Shown here piece by piece: positions 12,429-21,149 of a DNA stretch of 64,000 nucleotides; position 1 is the stretch's first letter, and every line of letters begins with the position of its first letter. The notes beneath the pieces were generated by a model. It had not been told where the DNA came from. It worked only from the letters and a program-made list of their open reading frames with translations, and searched no databases. A program made the position numbers and the translations under genes. The DNA is from Roseivivax isoporae LMG 25204 (GTDB lineage: Bacteria; Pseudomonadota; Alphaproteobacteria; Rhodobacterales; Rhodobacteraceae). The stretch is taken from the NCBI RefSeq assembly GCF_000521865.1, contig NZ_JAME01000010.1, positions 1 through 64,000 of the forward strand, given 5' to 3'.

Positions 12429-14734
12429 CGCTTCCCTCCGCCTGTTACCGGCTGCAATTCCGCGGCGGCATGGACCTCGACCGCGCGGCCGGGCTCGCGC
12501 CCTATCTCAGGGAATTGGGGGTCAGTCATCTCTACGCCTCGCCGCTCTTCACGGCGCAGGAGGGATCGACCCACGGCTACGACGTGACCGACCCGACCGA
12601 GATCGACCCCGCGCTCGGCGGGCGGGCGGCGCTCGAGCGGCTGTCCGAGGCGCTCAAGTCCGAGGGTCTGGGGCTGATCCTCGACATCGTGCCGAACCAT
12701 CTCGCCTTCTCGGTCGAGACGCCGTGGCTGCGCGACGTGCTGCGCCACGGGCGGGACAGCCGTTTCGCGCGCCATTTCGACATCGACCCGGGCGCGGAGC
12801 GCATCCGCCTGCCATGGCTCGGCGCGCCGTTCGAGACGCTGCTCGCGGAGGGCACGTTCCGCGTGGACGACGACCCCGACGGGCCGGTCCTCGACACCGG
12901 GGGCCTGCGCGTGCCGCTCGGCGCCTGCGACGCGCTCGACCGCGCGCGGGGCGGCGACGCGGCGGCGATACGCGCACTGCACGCCGCGCAGCCGTGGCGG
13001 CTCGTGCACTGGCGCACGGAATCCGACCGGATCAGCCACCGTCGGTTCTTCAGCATCACCGGGCTGATCGGCGTGCGGGTCGAGGACCCGGACGTGTTCG
13101 AGGACACGCACCGGCTGATCTTCGACCTCGTCGACACCGGGATCGTCGACGGCATCCGCATCGACCACATCGACGGGCTGCTCGACCCGGCCGGATACCT
13201 CGCGCGGCTGCGCGCCCGGGTCGGCGACACGCCCATCTGGGTCGAGAAGATCCTCGCCGGGCGCGAGATGCCGCCCGAGGACTGGCCCATCCAAGGCACC
13301 ACGGGCTACGTCGCCGCGCGCGCCTTCGGTCGGCTCCTGACGCGGGGCGCGGGGCTCGAGCGGATCGAGGCGCGCTACCGCGCGGCCACCGGGCGGACGG
13401 ACGCCTTCCACGACGTGATGGGCCGGCTGCGGCGCCTCGTGATGACGGGCGAGCTCGCGGCCGAACTCTGGACGCTGCACGCCCAGCTCTCGGAGATCGC
13501 CGCGCGCGATCCCGCGGGCGCGGAGCTTGGCCCCGAATCGCTGCGCGAGGCGCTTCTCGCCTTCATCGGCGCCTTCCCGCGCTACCGCACCTACATGACC
13601 GCGGAGGCCGTGTCCGAGACCGACGCGGCGATCGTGCGCCTGACCGCGGCCCGGGCGGCCGAGACGCTCGACGATCCGGGCGCGCTGGAATTCCTCGAGG
13701 GCGTGCTGCTGCGGCAGGACGCGGCAAGCGCGCCGTTCCGCCTGCGGCTGCAGCAGGTGACCGGCGCCGCCGTCGCGAAAAGCCAGGAGGACACCGCGTT
13801 CTTCCGCGAGGTGCGGCTCCTGTCCATCAACGAGGTGGGCGGCGAGCCCGACGACGATCCCTCGGGCATCGAGGGGTTCCACCGGGCGATGGCGCGACGG
13901 GTCGAGCACATGCCGCACGGGCTGACGCTGACCTCGTCCCACGACACCAAGCGCAGCGAGGACGCGCGCATGCGCATCGCCGCGATCACCCATGCGCCCG
14001 AAGCCTTCGAGGCGTGGCACCGCATCTGCGCGGGTTTTGCGCCCGAGGGGCTCGACCCGAACGTGGTGTGGTACGTGGCGCAGACCTTCCTCGCGCTCGA
14101 CGAACGCGACGGCGACCTCGCCGAGCGGCTGTCGGCGCACGTGGTGAAGGCCCTGCGCGAGGCAAAGAGCGAGACGTCTTGGACCGCGCCCGACCTCGAC
14201 ATCGAGGAGCGCGCGCAGGACTACGTCCGGCGCCTCGCGCGGCATTTCCCGCGCCACGCGCCCGAGGTCGACCGCATCGTCGGCATCGCCGACCGGATGT
14301 CGCTGGTGCAGGCGACGCTCAAGCTGACCGCGCCCGGCATTCCGGACATCTACCAGGGCACCGAGTTCGCGTTCCGCGCGCTGACCGATCCCGACAACCG
14401 CAAGCCGGTCGATTTCGACGCGCGCCAGGCGGCGCTCGGGGGCCGCATGGACGGGCTGGCAGAGCTCGACCGGCAGAAGTTCGACCTGACGCAGCGGCTG
14501 CTCTACGCCCGCCGGCGCCACGCCGCGCTGTTCCACGCCGGCACCTACGAGCCGCTGCCGGCACCGGAGGACACCTGCGCGTTCCGGCGCAGCCATGGCG
14601 ACGCGACGCTCGGGGTGGCGGTGCGGGTCGATTTCTCGGGCGAGGCTGCCGCCCTGCCCGACCTCGCCGGCGCCGAGGTTACACGCGCGACGCTCGACGG
14701 CGAGGTGGTGGCGCGGGTGACGCTCGCGGGCTGA
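12425..14734 (+). CDS. treY: Malto-oligosyltrehalose synthase TreY
   Basis: TreY isomerises the reducing end of a malto-oligosaccharide to a trehalosyl unit. The 769-residue product has the family N terminus (SACYRLQFRGGMDLDRAA, then SPLFTAQEGSTHGYDVTDP), the catalytic block GIRIDHIDGLLDPAGY, the Glu in PIWVEKILA, and LTSSHDTKRSEDARMR. It is the last gene of the run and ends 3 bases before the convergent dehydrogenase stop. Together the operon can make trehalose from glycogen (GlgX, TreY, TreZ) and return it as polymer (TreS-Mak, GlgE, GlgB). No glgA, glgC or glgP is in the window. Confidence 0.94.
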   Translation: MTLPSACYRLQFRGGMDLDRAAGLAPYLRELGVSHLYASPLFTAQEGSTHGYDVTDPTEIDPALGGRAALERLSEALKSEGLGLILDIVPNHLAFSVETPWLRDVLRHGRDSRFARHFDIDPGAERIRLPWLGAPFETLLAEGTFRVDDDPDGPVLDTGGLRVPLGACDALDRARGGDAAAIRALHAAQPWRLVHWRTESDRISHRRFFSITGLIGVRVEDPDVFEDTHRLIFDLVDTGIVDGIRIDHIDGLLDPAGYLARLRARVGDTPIWVEKILAGREMPPEDWPIQGTTGYVAARAFGRLLTRGAGLERIEARYRAATGRTDAFHDVMGRLRRLVMTGELAAELWTLHAQLSEIAARDPAGAELGPESLREALLAFIGAFPRYRTYMTAEAVSETDAAIVRLTAARAAETLDDPGALEFLEGVLLRQDAASAPFRLRLQQVTGAAVAKSQEDTAFFREVRLLSINEVGGEPDDDPSGIEGFHRAMARRVEHMPHGLTLTSSHDTKRSEDARMRIAAITHAPEAFEAWHRICAGFAPEGLDPNVVWYVAQTFLALDERDGDLAERLSAHVVKALREAKSETSWTAPDLDIEERAQDYVRRLARHFPRHAPEVDRIVGIADRMSLVQATLKLTAPGIPDIYQGTEFAFRALTDPDNRKPVDFDARQAALGGRMDGLAELDRQKFDLTQRLLYARRRHAALFHAGTYEPLPAPEDTCAFRRSHGDATLGVAVRVDFSGEAAALPDLAGAEVTRATLDGEVVARVTLAG

Positions 14735-14737
14735 CGT

Positions 14738-15673
14738 TCAGACCGGCGTCGGCAGGGCGAGGCCGGCGAGGAAGGCCGCGACGTTCTCGCGCTGCAGCGC
14801 CGCCATGGCCGCGCGCGTCTCGGCCGAACCCGACCCCTGGTGCGGCTGGATCACCACCGAGGGGATCGCGAAGAAGCGCGGGTCGATGTCGGGCTCGTTC
14901 AGGAACACGTCGAGCGCGGCGCCCCCGAGCCTGCCCGTCTCGAGCGCGTCGAGCATCGCCGCCTCGTCGACGGTCGTGCCGCGCGAGATGTTGACCAGCA
15001 CGCCCTCGGGGCCGAGCGCCTCGATCACTTCGCGCGAGACGTAGCCCGCGGTGGCACTGCCGCCGACCAGGGCCACGAACATCACGTCGACCGCAGCGGC
15101 AAGCGCCACCGGGTCCGCGTGATAGGTCCAGCCCGGCGTCTCCTTCTCGGAGCGCGCGTGATAGTGGATGTCCATCTTGAAGCCCTGCAGCCGCCCCGCG
15201 ATCTCGCGTCCGATGCGCCCGAGCCCGAGGATGCCCGCGCGCTTGCCGCTGGCCTGCCGGTTGAGCCGGTATTCGCCCCGGGCCTTCCACTGCCCCTCGC
15301 GGACCCAGCGGCTGGCATGTTCGGTCTCGCGCACCTGCATGAGCCACATGGCGATGGCGAGGTCGGCCACGTCGTCGTTCAGCACGTCGGGGGTGTTGGT
15401 CACGGCGACCCCGCGGGCACGCGCGGCCGCCACGTCGATGGCGTCGAAGCCCACCCCGTAATTGGCGATGATCCCGAGCGCCGGCAGCAGGTCCATCTCG
15501 GCCGCGCCGAAGGGCCTGTGCCCCTTGTAGGCCACGGCGCGGACGGACTCGCGCACGTCCTGCGGCAGGTCGGCCAGCGCGCCCACATGGTCGAGGTGCA
15601 GGGGCGCGAACGCGGCATCGAGCGCCGCCCGCTCGTGATCCTTGTAGCTGCCGATGGCGACCGTCTCGGTCAT
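14738..15673 (-). CDS. D-isomer-specific 2-hydroxyacid dehydrogenase (glyoxylate/hydroxypyruvate reductase type)
   Basis: The 311-residue protein belongs to the NAD(P)-dependent D-2-hydroxyacid dehydrogenases. The Rossmann motif GILGLGRIGREIA is at about residues 147-159. The catalytic Arg is in NISRGTTVDE, the Glu in DVFLNEPDI and the His in QPHQGSGSAETR. The NYGVGFDAIDV block resembles glyoxylate/hydroxypyruvate reductases of the GhrB/GyaR group. The likely reaction is reduction of glyoxylate or hydroxypyruvate; the exact substrate cannot be read from sequence. It is a single gene convergent with treY. The start at 15673 is an ATG giving MTETVAIGSYKD. Confidence 0.85.
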   Translation of the reverse strand: MTETVAIGSYKDHERAALDAAFAPLHLDHVGALADLPQDVRESVRAVAYKGHRPFGAAEMDLLPALGIIANYGVGFDAIDVAAARARGVAVTNTPDVLNDDVADLAIAMWLMQVRETEHASRWVREGQWKARGEYRLNRQASGKRAGILGLGRIGREIAGRLQGFKMDIHYHARSEKETPGWTYHADPVALAAAVDVMFVALVGGSATAGYVSREVIEALGPEGVLVNISRGTTVDEAAMLDALETGRLGGAALDVFLNEPDIDPRFFAIPSVVIQPHQGSGSAETRAAMAALQRENVAAFLAGLALPTPV

Positions 15674-15808
15674 CGCTCGATCTCCCGCGCTGTCGTTCGC
15701 GGCGGACCATTGCCGCCGGTTCCCCGACTGTCAACGCGCGGGCCGCCCCGACCTTCACCATTTCCAAAGGTTTGTGGGGGATCGTGCGCGCGTATCGCGG
15801 GGACGAGG

Positions 15809-16225
15809 ATGACGCCGGAACAGCTTGAACTCGTGACCGAAAGCTTCCGGCGCACCTTTGCCGGCAAGACGCCCGTCGCGCGCGCCTTCTACGACCGCCT
15901 GTTCGCGGAGCATCCCGAGCTGCGGCCGCTCTTTCCGCAAAAGATGGCCGCCCAGTACGAGAAGTTCACCGACACGCTGGTCTTCGTCGTGCGCCACCTC
16001 GCCCGCCGCGCCACCGTGCTCGTCTCGGCGGAGGAGCTGGGCCAGCGGCACCGCGCCTACGGCGTGCGGCCCGAACATTACGCGATCGTCGGCCAGGCAC
16101 TGCTGGCCGCCATGGCGGAGGTCACGCCGGGCGGGCTGTCGCCTGCAGAGCGGGCGGCGTGGGACGCCGCCTATGCGCTGGTGTCGGACCGCATGCGCGC
16201 GATGACGGATGCGACCGGGGGCTGA
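15809..16225 (+). CDS. Single-domain bacterial globin (haemoglobin-like)
   Basis: This is a 138-residue haem-binding globin resembling Vitreoscilla haemoglobin and the globin part of flavohaemoglobins. Visible hallmarks are FYDRLFAEHPELRPLFP (B-C-E region, with Phe of the CD corner) and the proximal-His region SAEELGQRHRAYGVRPEHYAIVGQ. There is no reductase domain. Roles of such globins include oxygen delivery or nitric oxide detoxification; which applies here is unknown. GGGGACGAGG precedes the ATG at 15809. It is divergent from the dehydrogenase at 15673 and converges on the response regulator at 16245. Confidence 0.88.
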   Translation: MTPEQLELVTESFRRTFAGKTPVARAFYDRLFAEHPELRPLFPQKMAAQYEKFTDTLVFVVRHLARRATVLVSAEELGQRHRAYGVRPEHYAIVGQALLAAMAEVTPGGLSPAERAAWDAAYALVSDRMRAMTDATGG

Positions 16226-16244
16226 GATCCGTTCCTGCCGGGCG

Positions 16245-16859
16245 TCAGAAGAGGCCGGCCTCCTTCGCGATCATTGCCGCCTGGGTGCGGTTCGCCGCCC
16301 CGATCTTGCGGTAGAGCGTTTTGACGTGCAGCTTGACCGTCGGTTCGCGGATGTCGAGATCGCGGGCGATCTCCTTGTTCGACTTGCCCTCGGTCAGTCC
16401 CTTCAGGACCTCGAACTCGCGGGTCGACAGCTGCTCGGCGAGGGGATGCTGCGGTGCGGCCTCGGCCGCACGCATGAAGTCGAGCGGCGCGTACTGCTCG
16501 CCCATGGCCATGAAGCGCACGGCGTTCACCAGCGACTTGGCCGACAGCGTCTTGGGCAGGAAGCCGGCCGCGCCGCTCTCGAGCGCGGCCTCGGCCACCT
16601 CGCGCGTGGCGCTGCCCGAGATGATGGCGACGCGGTGCCCGCCGGGCATCCGCAGCATGCGCTCGAGCCCGTTCAGCCCGTCCATGCCCGGCATCCCGTA
16701 ATCGAGGAGCACGAGGTCGAAATCGGGCCCCTCGGCCACGAGCTGCGCGGCGTCGTTGAAGTTCGCGGCGCAGACCGTCTCGATTCCCGCCTCGCTGGTC
16801 AGGAACAGGTCCAGCGTGTCGCGCAGGAGGTCGTGGTCATCGGCGATGAGCACCCGCAT
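16245..16859 (-). CDS. Two-component response regulator, REC plus LuxR-type helix-turn-helix
   Basis: The 204-residue protein has a receiver domain (MRVLIADDHDLLRDTL; phospho-acceptor Asp in LVLLDYGMPGMDG; Lys in FLPKTLS) and a C-terminal GerE/LuxR helix-turn-helix (LSTREFEVLKGLTEGKSNKEIA, with VKLHVKTLYRKIGAANRTQA). It should act as a DNA-binding transcription factor. I chose the ATG at 16859, which has CGGAGG upstream and starts at the receiver motif. An ATG at 16910 with GGGGGA upstream would add 17 residues. It is divergent from the kinase operon at 17209, a likely but unproven partner. Confidence 0.9.
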   Translation of the reverse strand: MRVLIADDHDLLRDTLDLFLTSEAGIETVCAANFNDAAQLVAEGPDFDLVLLDYGMPGMDGLNGLERMLRMPGGHRVAIISGSATREVAEAALESGAAGFLPKTLSAKSLVNAVRFMAMGEQYAPLDFMRAAEAAPQHPLAEQLSTREFEVLKGLTEGKSNKEIARDLDIREPTVKLHVKTLYRKIGAANRTQAAMIAKEAGLF

Positions 16860-17208
16860 GGCGCCTCCGGTGGATTGTCTCGTCGCCTGCACCGGCTGAG
16901 CTGTCGACATTGGATCCCCCCTGCATCGTGGTGCGCGTCGCACGAGGCGCGTCGATCCGGGATTCTACCAGAGCGCGAGTCAGGCGCCGCGACCTTTAAT
17001 CTATAAGTCAGATATATTTTGCCGGGAATAGGGCAAAAGCCGGGACATACCGATTTCTGGTGACGGTTGGCTCTGCACCTGTGGCGCGACAGCATCGGAC
17101 GCCCGGCAATGGCCTATCCGTTCGGATAGGTGACCTGCTCCGATGCCCGGCTGGCCTGCCGGGCGACCTGGCGCGATGATGGATCCGATCGAGTGGGAGC
17201 CTTGCGTG
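16860..17208. promoter_or_regulatory. Divergent intergenic region between response regulator and kinase operon
   Basis: This 349-base stretch has no supported gene. It holds an AT-rich patch at about 16994-17022 (TTTAATCTATAAGTCAGATA), the most promoter-like segment here, and a nested inverted repeat at 17092-17146 listed separately. Promoters for both the response regulator and the kinase operon must lie here. No sigma-factor box could be assigned with confidence. Confidence 0.45.
17092..17146. repeat. Nested inverted repeats upstream of the kinase operon
   Basis: An outer pair, GCATCGGA (17092-17099) and TCCGATGC (17139-17146), encloses an inner perfect hairpin, CCTATCC-GTTC-GGATAGG (17113-17130). 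Both pairs are exact complements. The structure lies 63 bases before the start of the periplasmic protein gene. It could be a binding site for the divergent response regulator or an RNA structure in the 5' leader. No T-run follows it. Confidence 0.55.
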
Positions 17209-17712
17209 ATGCACAACTGGGTTGCTGCGGCCGTTGCCGTGGCGTTCACGGTGTCGGCGGTTGCGGCCGAGGGGCTTTCCGAGCCTTCGGGCGACGTCTT
17301 GCTGACCATCCGCGGCGACATCGCGGAGACGAACGGCGATGGCGTCGCCCGCTTTGACCGGCCCATGCTGGAGGCGATGCCGAGCATCACCTTCAGCACG
17401 TCGACGATCTGGACGGAGGGAACCCAGGAATTCACCGGGGTGCCCCTGTCGGCGATTCTCGACAGCGTGGGCGCCGCCGGCGACACGGCGCTGGCCACGG
17501 CGATCAACGACTACGCCGTGCAGATCCCCCGCGACGACTGGGGCGACGCGGCGCCGATCGTGGCCTACGAGATGAACGGCGCTCCGATGTCGGTGCGCGA
17601 CAAGGGGCCGCTCTGGATCGTCTACCCTTACGATTCGGACGCGACCTACCGCAGCGAGGTGATCTATGCCCGGTCGATCTGGCAGCTCGACCGGATCGTG
17701 ATCGACGAGTGA
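17209..17712 (+). CDS. Periplasmic protein with sulfite-oxidase (molybdopterin-binding) fold lacking the metal-ligand cysteine
   Basis: The 167-residue product starts with a signal peptide (MHNWVAAAVAVAFTVSAVAA), so the mature protein should be periplasmic. The rest resembles the oxidoreductase molybdopterin-binding fold: DVLLTIRGDI, FDRPMLEAMPS, FTGVPLSAILDSVG, YAVQIPRDDW, GPLWIVYPY. There is no cysteine anywhere in the protein from this start, so the usual Mo-coordinating Cys is absent. I infer a ligand-binding or sensory role rather than catalysis. The ATG at 17209 was chosen to give the signal peptide; an in-frame start at 17143 would add 22 residues. It lies 45 bases before the hybrid kinase. 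Confidence 0.75.
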   Translation: MHNWVAAAVAVAFTVSAVAAEGLSEPSGDVLLTIRGDIAETNGDGVARFDRPMLEAMPSITFSTSTIWTEGTQEFTGVPLSAILDSVGAAGDTALATAINDYAVQIPRDDWGDAAPIVAYEMNGAPMSVRDKGPLWIVYPYDSDATYRSEVIYARSIWQLDRIVIDE

Positions 17713-17757
17713 CCCGGTGACGCCCGCGTGCGGGCCTCTTGACGAAGGAGAGCAGGC

Positions 17758-20370
17758 GTGAGCGGGCCTGTGGAACAACACGGAAAGCGGCGGACATGGG
17801 TCCGGACGGGGCTCGCGGCCTCGGCCGTGGTGTTCGTGCTGGGACTGGTCGCCGGGATGGCGACGCTGATCCTGCGGCACATCGACGACCTGTCGGTGGC
17901 GAGCTCGGACAACATGCAGTGGAGCCTCGCGCAGGCGGACGTGGAATTCCTGCGCTTCCGGCTGTCGCTCGCAGATGCCCGCGCCGAACCCGACGCCGCG
18001 CAGCTGTCGCAACTGCGGCAGCGGTTCGACATCTTCTACAGCCGCATGGCCACCCTCGAGGAGGCCGACACGTTCCACACGCTGCGCGAGGACGCGTCGT
18101 TCGCCGCGCCGGTCGACCGCGTGCAGGGCTTCCTGCAGGCCACGGTGCCGTTGATCGACGGCAGCGACGCCGCGCTGGCCGCCGCGCTGCCCGAGCTCGA
18201 CGAACGCGCCGCCGCCGCCGGAGAGAACGTGCGCCGCTTCTCGCTGGCCGCGCTGTCGGCGCTCGCGGCGCAGACCGAGACGCGCCGCATCGAGCTCCTG
18301 ACCGCCTTGGTGCTCATGGCGGCGATCCTCGCCGTGCTCTTCGCCGGGCTCCTCCTGCTCGCGGGGTCGCTGTCGCGGCTGGCGCGGCTCGCGCAGGAGC
18401 GCGCCCATGAGGTGCAGGAAGGTGCCGCGCGGCTCCAGACCGTCGCCGACACCTCGCTCGACGCGATCTTCGTGACCGATTCCGAGGGCCGCGTGCGCCA
18501 GATCAACCGCGCCGCGCAGACGACGCTCGGGCTGCGCCCCGCGGACGCGATGGGCGCGTCGATCGTCGACCTGCTGTTTCCGGAAACGCTGCGCGATCCG
18601 CTGCGCAACGGCGCGCTGCGCTTCCTCGGGACCGGCACCCGGCCGGGTCCCGAGGAGCGCCAGTTCGAAACCATGGCGCAGGACATCGCCGGCCGGGCCT
18701 TCCCGGTCGAGATCTCGTTCGACCGCGGGATCAGCGGCGGCAAGCCGGTCTTCGTCGTGTTCCTGCGCGACATCTCGCGCCGCAAGGCCGCGGAGGACGG
18801 GCTGACCGAGGCACGCGACCGCGCGCTGGCCGGCGAGCGCGCCAAGGCGGAATTCCTCGCGGTCATGAGCCACGAGATGCGCACGCCGCTGAACGGCCTT
18901 CTCGGCACCATGCAGCTCCTGCGCGACCACGCGCTGACCGAGCGGCAGTCCGAGCTGCTCGACCGCATGTCTTCGTCGGGGCGGCTGCTGCTCGGGCTCG
19001 TGAACGACGTACTCGACCTTGCCAAGTTCGAGGCCGGCAAGATGGAGGTCGAGACGCGGCCGTTCTCGCTCGCGCGGCTTCTCGACGGGGTGGTGCAGAC
19101 CACCGCACCCCTCGCCGCGGCGCAGGGCAACAGCGTGGAATGGCGCTGGGTCGGACCCGAGCAGCCGGGCGCGGTGGGCGACATGCGCCGGCTGCGGCAG
19201 ATGCTGCTGAACCTCGTCGGCAACTCGGTCAAGTTCACCCGCGACGGCAGCGTCGAGATCGAGGTGGAGCGCCTGCGCGGCGATGAGGATCTCGTGGAGT
19301 TCCGCGTCATCGACACCGGGATCGGCATCGCCGAGGAGGACCTCGACCGCATCTTCCAGGATTTCGTGACGCTCGACAGCTCCTACGCGCGCACCGCCGG
19401 CGGCACCGGCCTCGGGCTCGGCATCGCGCGGCGGCTCGCGGCGCTCATGGACGGCGAGATGGGCGCCGAGAGCACGCCCGGCGAAGGCAGCCTCTTCTGG
19501 CTGCGCGTCCCGCTGGCCCCCCTGCGCGAGGCGCCCGAGCCGCAGACGGCCCGCACCGCGTCCTTCGGCGACGAGGCGTACCACGACGCCGCGGTCCGCA
19601 CCGCGTCGCGCCGCCGGCCGCTGCGGCTGCTTCTCGTGGAGGACAACGAGATCAACCGCTTCGTCGCACGCGAGATGCTCGAGGCCGAGGGCCACACGGT
19701 GGTCGAGGCCGCGAATGGCCGCGCCGGCGTCGAGCGCGCCGAGGCCGAGGCCTTCGACGCGATCCTCATGGACATCTCGATGCCGGTCATGGACGGGCCC
19801 GAAGCCGCACGGCGGATCCGCGCGGGCCAGGGCGCCTCCGCCGACGCGCCGATCATCGCGGTCACGGCGCACGCCCTGCCCGAGGAGATCGAGAGCTTCC
19901 GTGCCGCGGGCATGGAACGCGCGATCAGCAAGCCCGTGGACCGCGCCGACCTGATCGGCGCACTCGATTCGGTGACCGGCGGGGCGGACGAGGCGGAGGC
20001 GGGCTATGCGGGCTTCGAGGCCGCGCCGCAGCGCGCCCCGCTCGTCGACGAACGCCAGCTGCAGAGCCTCGCCGAGAGCCTCGCGCCCGAGACGCGCGCG
20101 CGGCTCATGGACCGCTTCCTGACCGAAACCGAGGGCACCGTGGCGGCGCTGGCCGCGCGCGCACCCGGCGCACCCGAGATCGCGCCCATCGCCCACAAGA
20201 TCGCCGGCAGCTGCGGCACGTTCGGCATGGTGGCGCTGGCGGACGCGCTGCGCCGCATCGAGACGCGGGTGAAGCGCGGCGAGCGGCTCGACGCCGACGA
20301 GCTGCGCGCGCTGCCCGATCTCTGGGCCGAAAGCCGTGCGGCGCTCCTCGCCTGGCACGCGGCCGCCTGA
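17758..20370 (+). CDS. Hybrid sensor histidine kinase (PAS, HisKA, HATPase, REC, HPt)
   Basis: The 870-residue membrane kinase has a first membrane segment at about 15-40, a periplasmic loop, and a second at about 182-205. A PAS domain follows (LQTVADTSLDAIFVTDSEGR), then the phospho-His in AVMSHEMRTPLNG and ATP-binding boxes NLVGNSVKF, DTGIGI and GTGLGLGIARRL. Next come a receiver domain (LLLVEDNEINR; Asp in ILMDISMPVMDG) and an HPt domain with its His in IAHKIAGSCGTFG. The start is GTG at 17758 with GAAGGAG upstream. It is probably co-transcribed with the periplasmic protein just before it. HPt output to the divergent LuxR-type regulator is an inference. Confidence 0.93.
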   Translation: MSGPVEQHGKRRTWVRTGLAASAVVFVLGLVAGMATLILRHIDDLSVASSDNMQWSLAQADVEFLRFRLSLADARAEPDAAQLSQLRQRFDIFYSRMATLEEADTFHTLREDASFAAPVDRVQGFLQATVPLIDGSDAALAAALPELDERAAAAGENVRRFSLAALSALAAQTETRRIELLTALVLMAAILAVLFAGLLLLAGSLSRLARLAQERAHEVQEGAARLQTVADTSLDAIFVTDSEGRVRQINRAAQTTLGLRPADAMGASIVDLLFPETLRDPLRNGALRFLGTGTRPGPEERQFETMAQDIAGRAFPVEISFDRGISGGKPVFVVFLRDISRRKAAEDGLTEARDRALAGERAKAEFLAVMSHEMRTPLNGLLGTMQLLRDHALTERQSELLDRMSSSGRLLLGLVNDVLDLAKFEAGKMEVETRPFSLARLLDGVVQTTAPLAAAQGNSVEWRWVGPEQPGAVGDMRRLRQMLLNLVGNSVKFTRDGSVEIEVERLRGDEDLVEFRVIDTGIGIAEEDLDRIFQDFVTLDSSYARTAGGTGLGLGIARRLAALMDGEMGAESTPGEGSLFWLRVPLAPLREAPEPQTARTASFGDEAYHDAAVRTASRRRPLRLLLVEDNEINRFVAREMLEAEGHTVVEAANGRAGVERAEAEAFDAILMDISMPVMDGPEAARRIRAGQGASADAPIIAVTAHALPEEIESFRAAGMERAISKPVDRADLIGALDSVTGGADEAEAGYAGFEAAPQRAPLVDERQLQSLAESLAPETRARLMDRFLTETEGTVAALAARAPGAPEIAPIAHKIAGSCGTFGMVALADALRRIETRVKRGERLDADELRALPDLWAESRAALLAWHAAA

Positions 20371-20379
20371 GGGCGGCGC

Positions 20380-21141
20380 TCAGCCGCGGCCGATATAGGG
20401 CATGTGCGAGGCCATCACCGTCATGAACTGCACGTTCGCCTCGAGCGGCAGCGACGCCATGTGCAGGACCGAGGACGCCACGTGCGCGGCGTCCATCACC
20501 GGTTCGGGACGGATCGAGCCGTCCGCCTGCGGCACGCCCGCCGCCATGGGCGCGGCCATATCGGTCATGGCGTTGCCCACGTCGATCTGGCCGCAGGCGA
20601 TGCCGAAGGCGCGCCCGTCGAGGCTGAGCGCGCGCGTCAGCCCGGTCACCGCGTGTTTCGACATCGTGTAAGGCGCCGAGCCGTAGCGCGGCACGTGCGC
20701 GGCGATCGAGCCGTTGTTGATGATCCGCCCGCCCTGCGGGTCCTGCGTGCGCATCTGCGCGAAGGCTGCCCGCGCGCAGAGGAACATGCCCGACACGTTC
20801 ACCTGCATGAGGGCGAGCCAGTCCTCGACCGCGATCTCGTCGATCATGCGCGCGCCGAGGATGAGGCCCGCATTGTTGAAGAGCGCGTCGAGCCGACCCC
20901 ATTCCGCGATTGCGGCGGCAAAGCCGCTGTCGACGTCGTCCGGGTCCGACACGTCGAAGGGCAGGACCAAGGCCGCGCCACGGCCCTGGGCGGTCTCGAC
21001 GAGCGGCGCCTCGCGCCGGCCGACGAGCGCCACGCGCCAGCCCGCGTCGAGGAAGGCGCGCGCGGTCAGCCGGCCGATGCCGCTGCCCGCGCCGGTGATC
21101 ATGATCGTCCGGCTCGCATCACGGTCGTCCTGCGGTGCCAT
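20380..21141 (-). CDS. Short-chain dehydrogenase/reductase (SDR)
   Basis: The 253-residue protein is a classical SDR. It has the cofactor motif TGAGSGIGRLTA near the N terminus, the NNAG motif (LFNNAGLILGARM), a catalytic Ser in IINNGSIAAHVP and the YxxxK pair in YTMSKHA. It should oxidise an alcohol or reduce a ketone with NAD(P). It starts 8 bases after the stop of the IlvD/Edd-type dehydratase gene, so the two are likely one operon for sugar or sugar-acid catabolism. The ATG at 21139-21141 gives MAPQDDRDASRTIMITGAG. The substrate is unknown. Confidence 0.87.
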   Translation of the reverse strand: MAPQDDRDASRTIMITGAGSGIGRLTARAFLDAGWRVALVGRREAPLVETAQGRGAALVLPFDVSDPDDVDSGFAAAIAEWGRLDALFNNAGLILGARMIDEIAVEDWLALMQVNVSGMFLCARAAFAQMRTQDPQGGRIINNGSIAAHVPRYGSAPYTMSKHAVTGLTRALSLDGRAFGIACGQIDVGNAMTDMAAPMAAGVPQADGSIRPEPVMDAAHVASSVLHMASLPLEANVQFMTVMASHMPYIGRG

Positions 21142-21149
21142 GGCCGCGC

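Noticed and set aside
12407-14596. Minus-strand open frame of 729 residues
   Set aside because: Antisense to treY; no domain recognised.
17008-20358. Minus-strand open frame of 1116 residues
   Set aside because: Antisense to the hybrid kinase and the periplasmic protein gene; a by-product of codon bias in high-GC DNA.
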